From Actinernus sp. WN-2022 (Eukaryota > Cnidaria > Anthozoa > Actiniaria > Actinernidae), in contig JAOWCC010001634.1 of NCBI GenBank assembly GCA_030867875.1, forward strand, positions 134,008,022 to 134,072,021: DNA of 64,000 bases, in the 5' to 3' direction. The notes under the pieces were generated by a model. The model had not been told where the DNA came from, ran no database searches, and saw nothing but the letters and a program-made list of their open reading frames with translations. Position numbers and translations under genes: made by a program. Each line of letters starts with the position of its first letter. The stretch's first letter is position 1. Below are positions 63,594 through 64,000 of this stretch, in pieces.

Positions 63594-64000
63594 CTGGACG
63601 ACATAGAGAAAACCAAAATTAGTTATTACACTAGTTATATCCAAATTAAGGTGGCCCGCGGATATTGTGACAGTTGAATGGGCATCATAAAAATGCGTAC
63701 TTTTAAGCGCGAAGACTTTATCATTGAGAGTTTTTGCGCCATGTGTTTCCTCATATTGAAGTATAGTATAAACACACAACAGATACATAATATTTTCGGA
63801 GATATGTGCTTTTTTTGACCCCTTGTTTTAAATAAAATGCGAAAATCTGTAAAACAGTTATATTCCAGCGCCATCAGTACATAATTGTGCACTTTTTGAT
63901 ACCAATGATACTTTGTAGAGTAAAAGGCATGGTCATGCTGATTTATTACTCGGGCCAGGCCTTCGGCCGGCACGAGTCTTAATTCGCAAGTGTTTTTCCT
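63594..64000. other. Intron upstream of the first visible TSP_C exon
   Basis: No coding exon recognised. AAGGTGGC near 63651 resembles the terminus of the 1.35-kb TIR element at 27,943, and GCCTTCGGCCGGC near 63,960 is a small palindrome. Confidence 0.4.

Noticed and set aside
1..64000. tRNA genes
   Set aside because: No cloverleaf with A and B boxes was recognised; the only CCA-ending tRNA-like segment is the 18-base primer-binding site of the LTR element.

Overview
The window is a piece of an animal nuclear genome, most likely a cnidarian and probably an anthozoan (coral or sea anemone). This is inferred from spliced exons with GT/AG borders, a host extracellular-matrix gene, and a mixture of Polinton, Ty3/Gypsy, CR1/L2-like LINE and many fold-back elements. 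No species can be named from the sequence alone. Almost all of the window is mobile DNA, with one convincing host gene threaded through it.

Positions 1-13,700 hold about 13 kb of a Polinton/Maverick (adintovirus-like) element. Its left end lies outside the window. In order it carries protein-primed DNA polymerase B (+), then a minus-strand cluster: retroviral-type integrase, a pepsin-fold-like small protein, several small membrane proteins, a packaging ATPase and the double-jelly-roll major capsid protein. A divergent start site follows, then a plus-strand membrane protein, a minus-strand structural protein, a plus-strand candidate minor capsid protein, a helical membrane protein, a Cys-rich protein and a zinc-ribbon transcription-factor-like gene, and finally a minus-strand ankyrin-repeat gene. 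Gene order follows a compact viral logic, with TAATG stop/start overlaps. At least five lesions (frameshifts and in-frame TGA codons) show that this copy is decaying.

Positions 13,700-19,450 hold a RecQ-like helicase gene on the minus strand. Its intron carries a LINE, its C-terminus is cut by a TA-flanked MITE, and it has a frameshift. From 19.4 to 31.6 kb there are exon relics (a P2X7-C-terminal-like gene and a THAP-domain gene), a 1.35-kb TIR element with a nested MITE, several palindromes and a LINE fragment.

Positions 32,104-42,156 are a complete Ty3/Gypsy-type LTR retrotransposon on the minus strand. It has near-identical 620-bp LTRs, a 4-bp target duplication, a primer-binding site and a purine tract. 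Its order is gag, reverse transcriptase/RNase H, integrase with chromodomain, then two unusual extra genes: an SGNH hydrolase and an envelope-like glycoprotein. The LTRs say it is young, yet gag and pol are broken several times while the two extra ORFs are open.

Positions 43.5-45.4 kb hold a 1.42-kb palindrome between direct repeats, rich in TGACGTCA sites. From 45.8 to 63.6 kb a host gene runs on the minus strand. Nine exons are recognisable, encoding a thrombospondin C-terminal domain followed by a LamG/concanavalin-like domain. A 14-kb intron of this gene contains an 11.5-kb inverted-repeat structure (48,084-59,549) with subterminal CCCGAAATGATCC iterons. The right edge holds small LINE, hAT-like MITE and Crypton-like relics.
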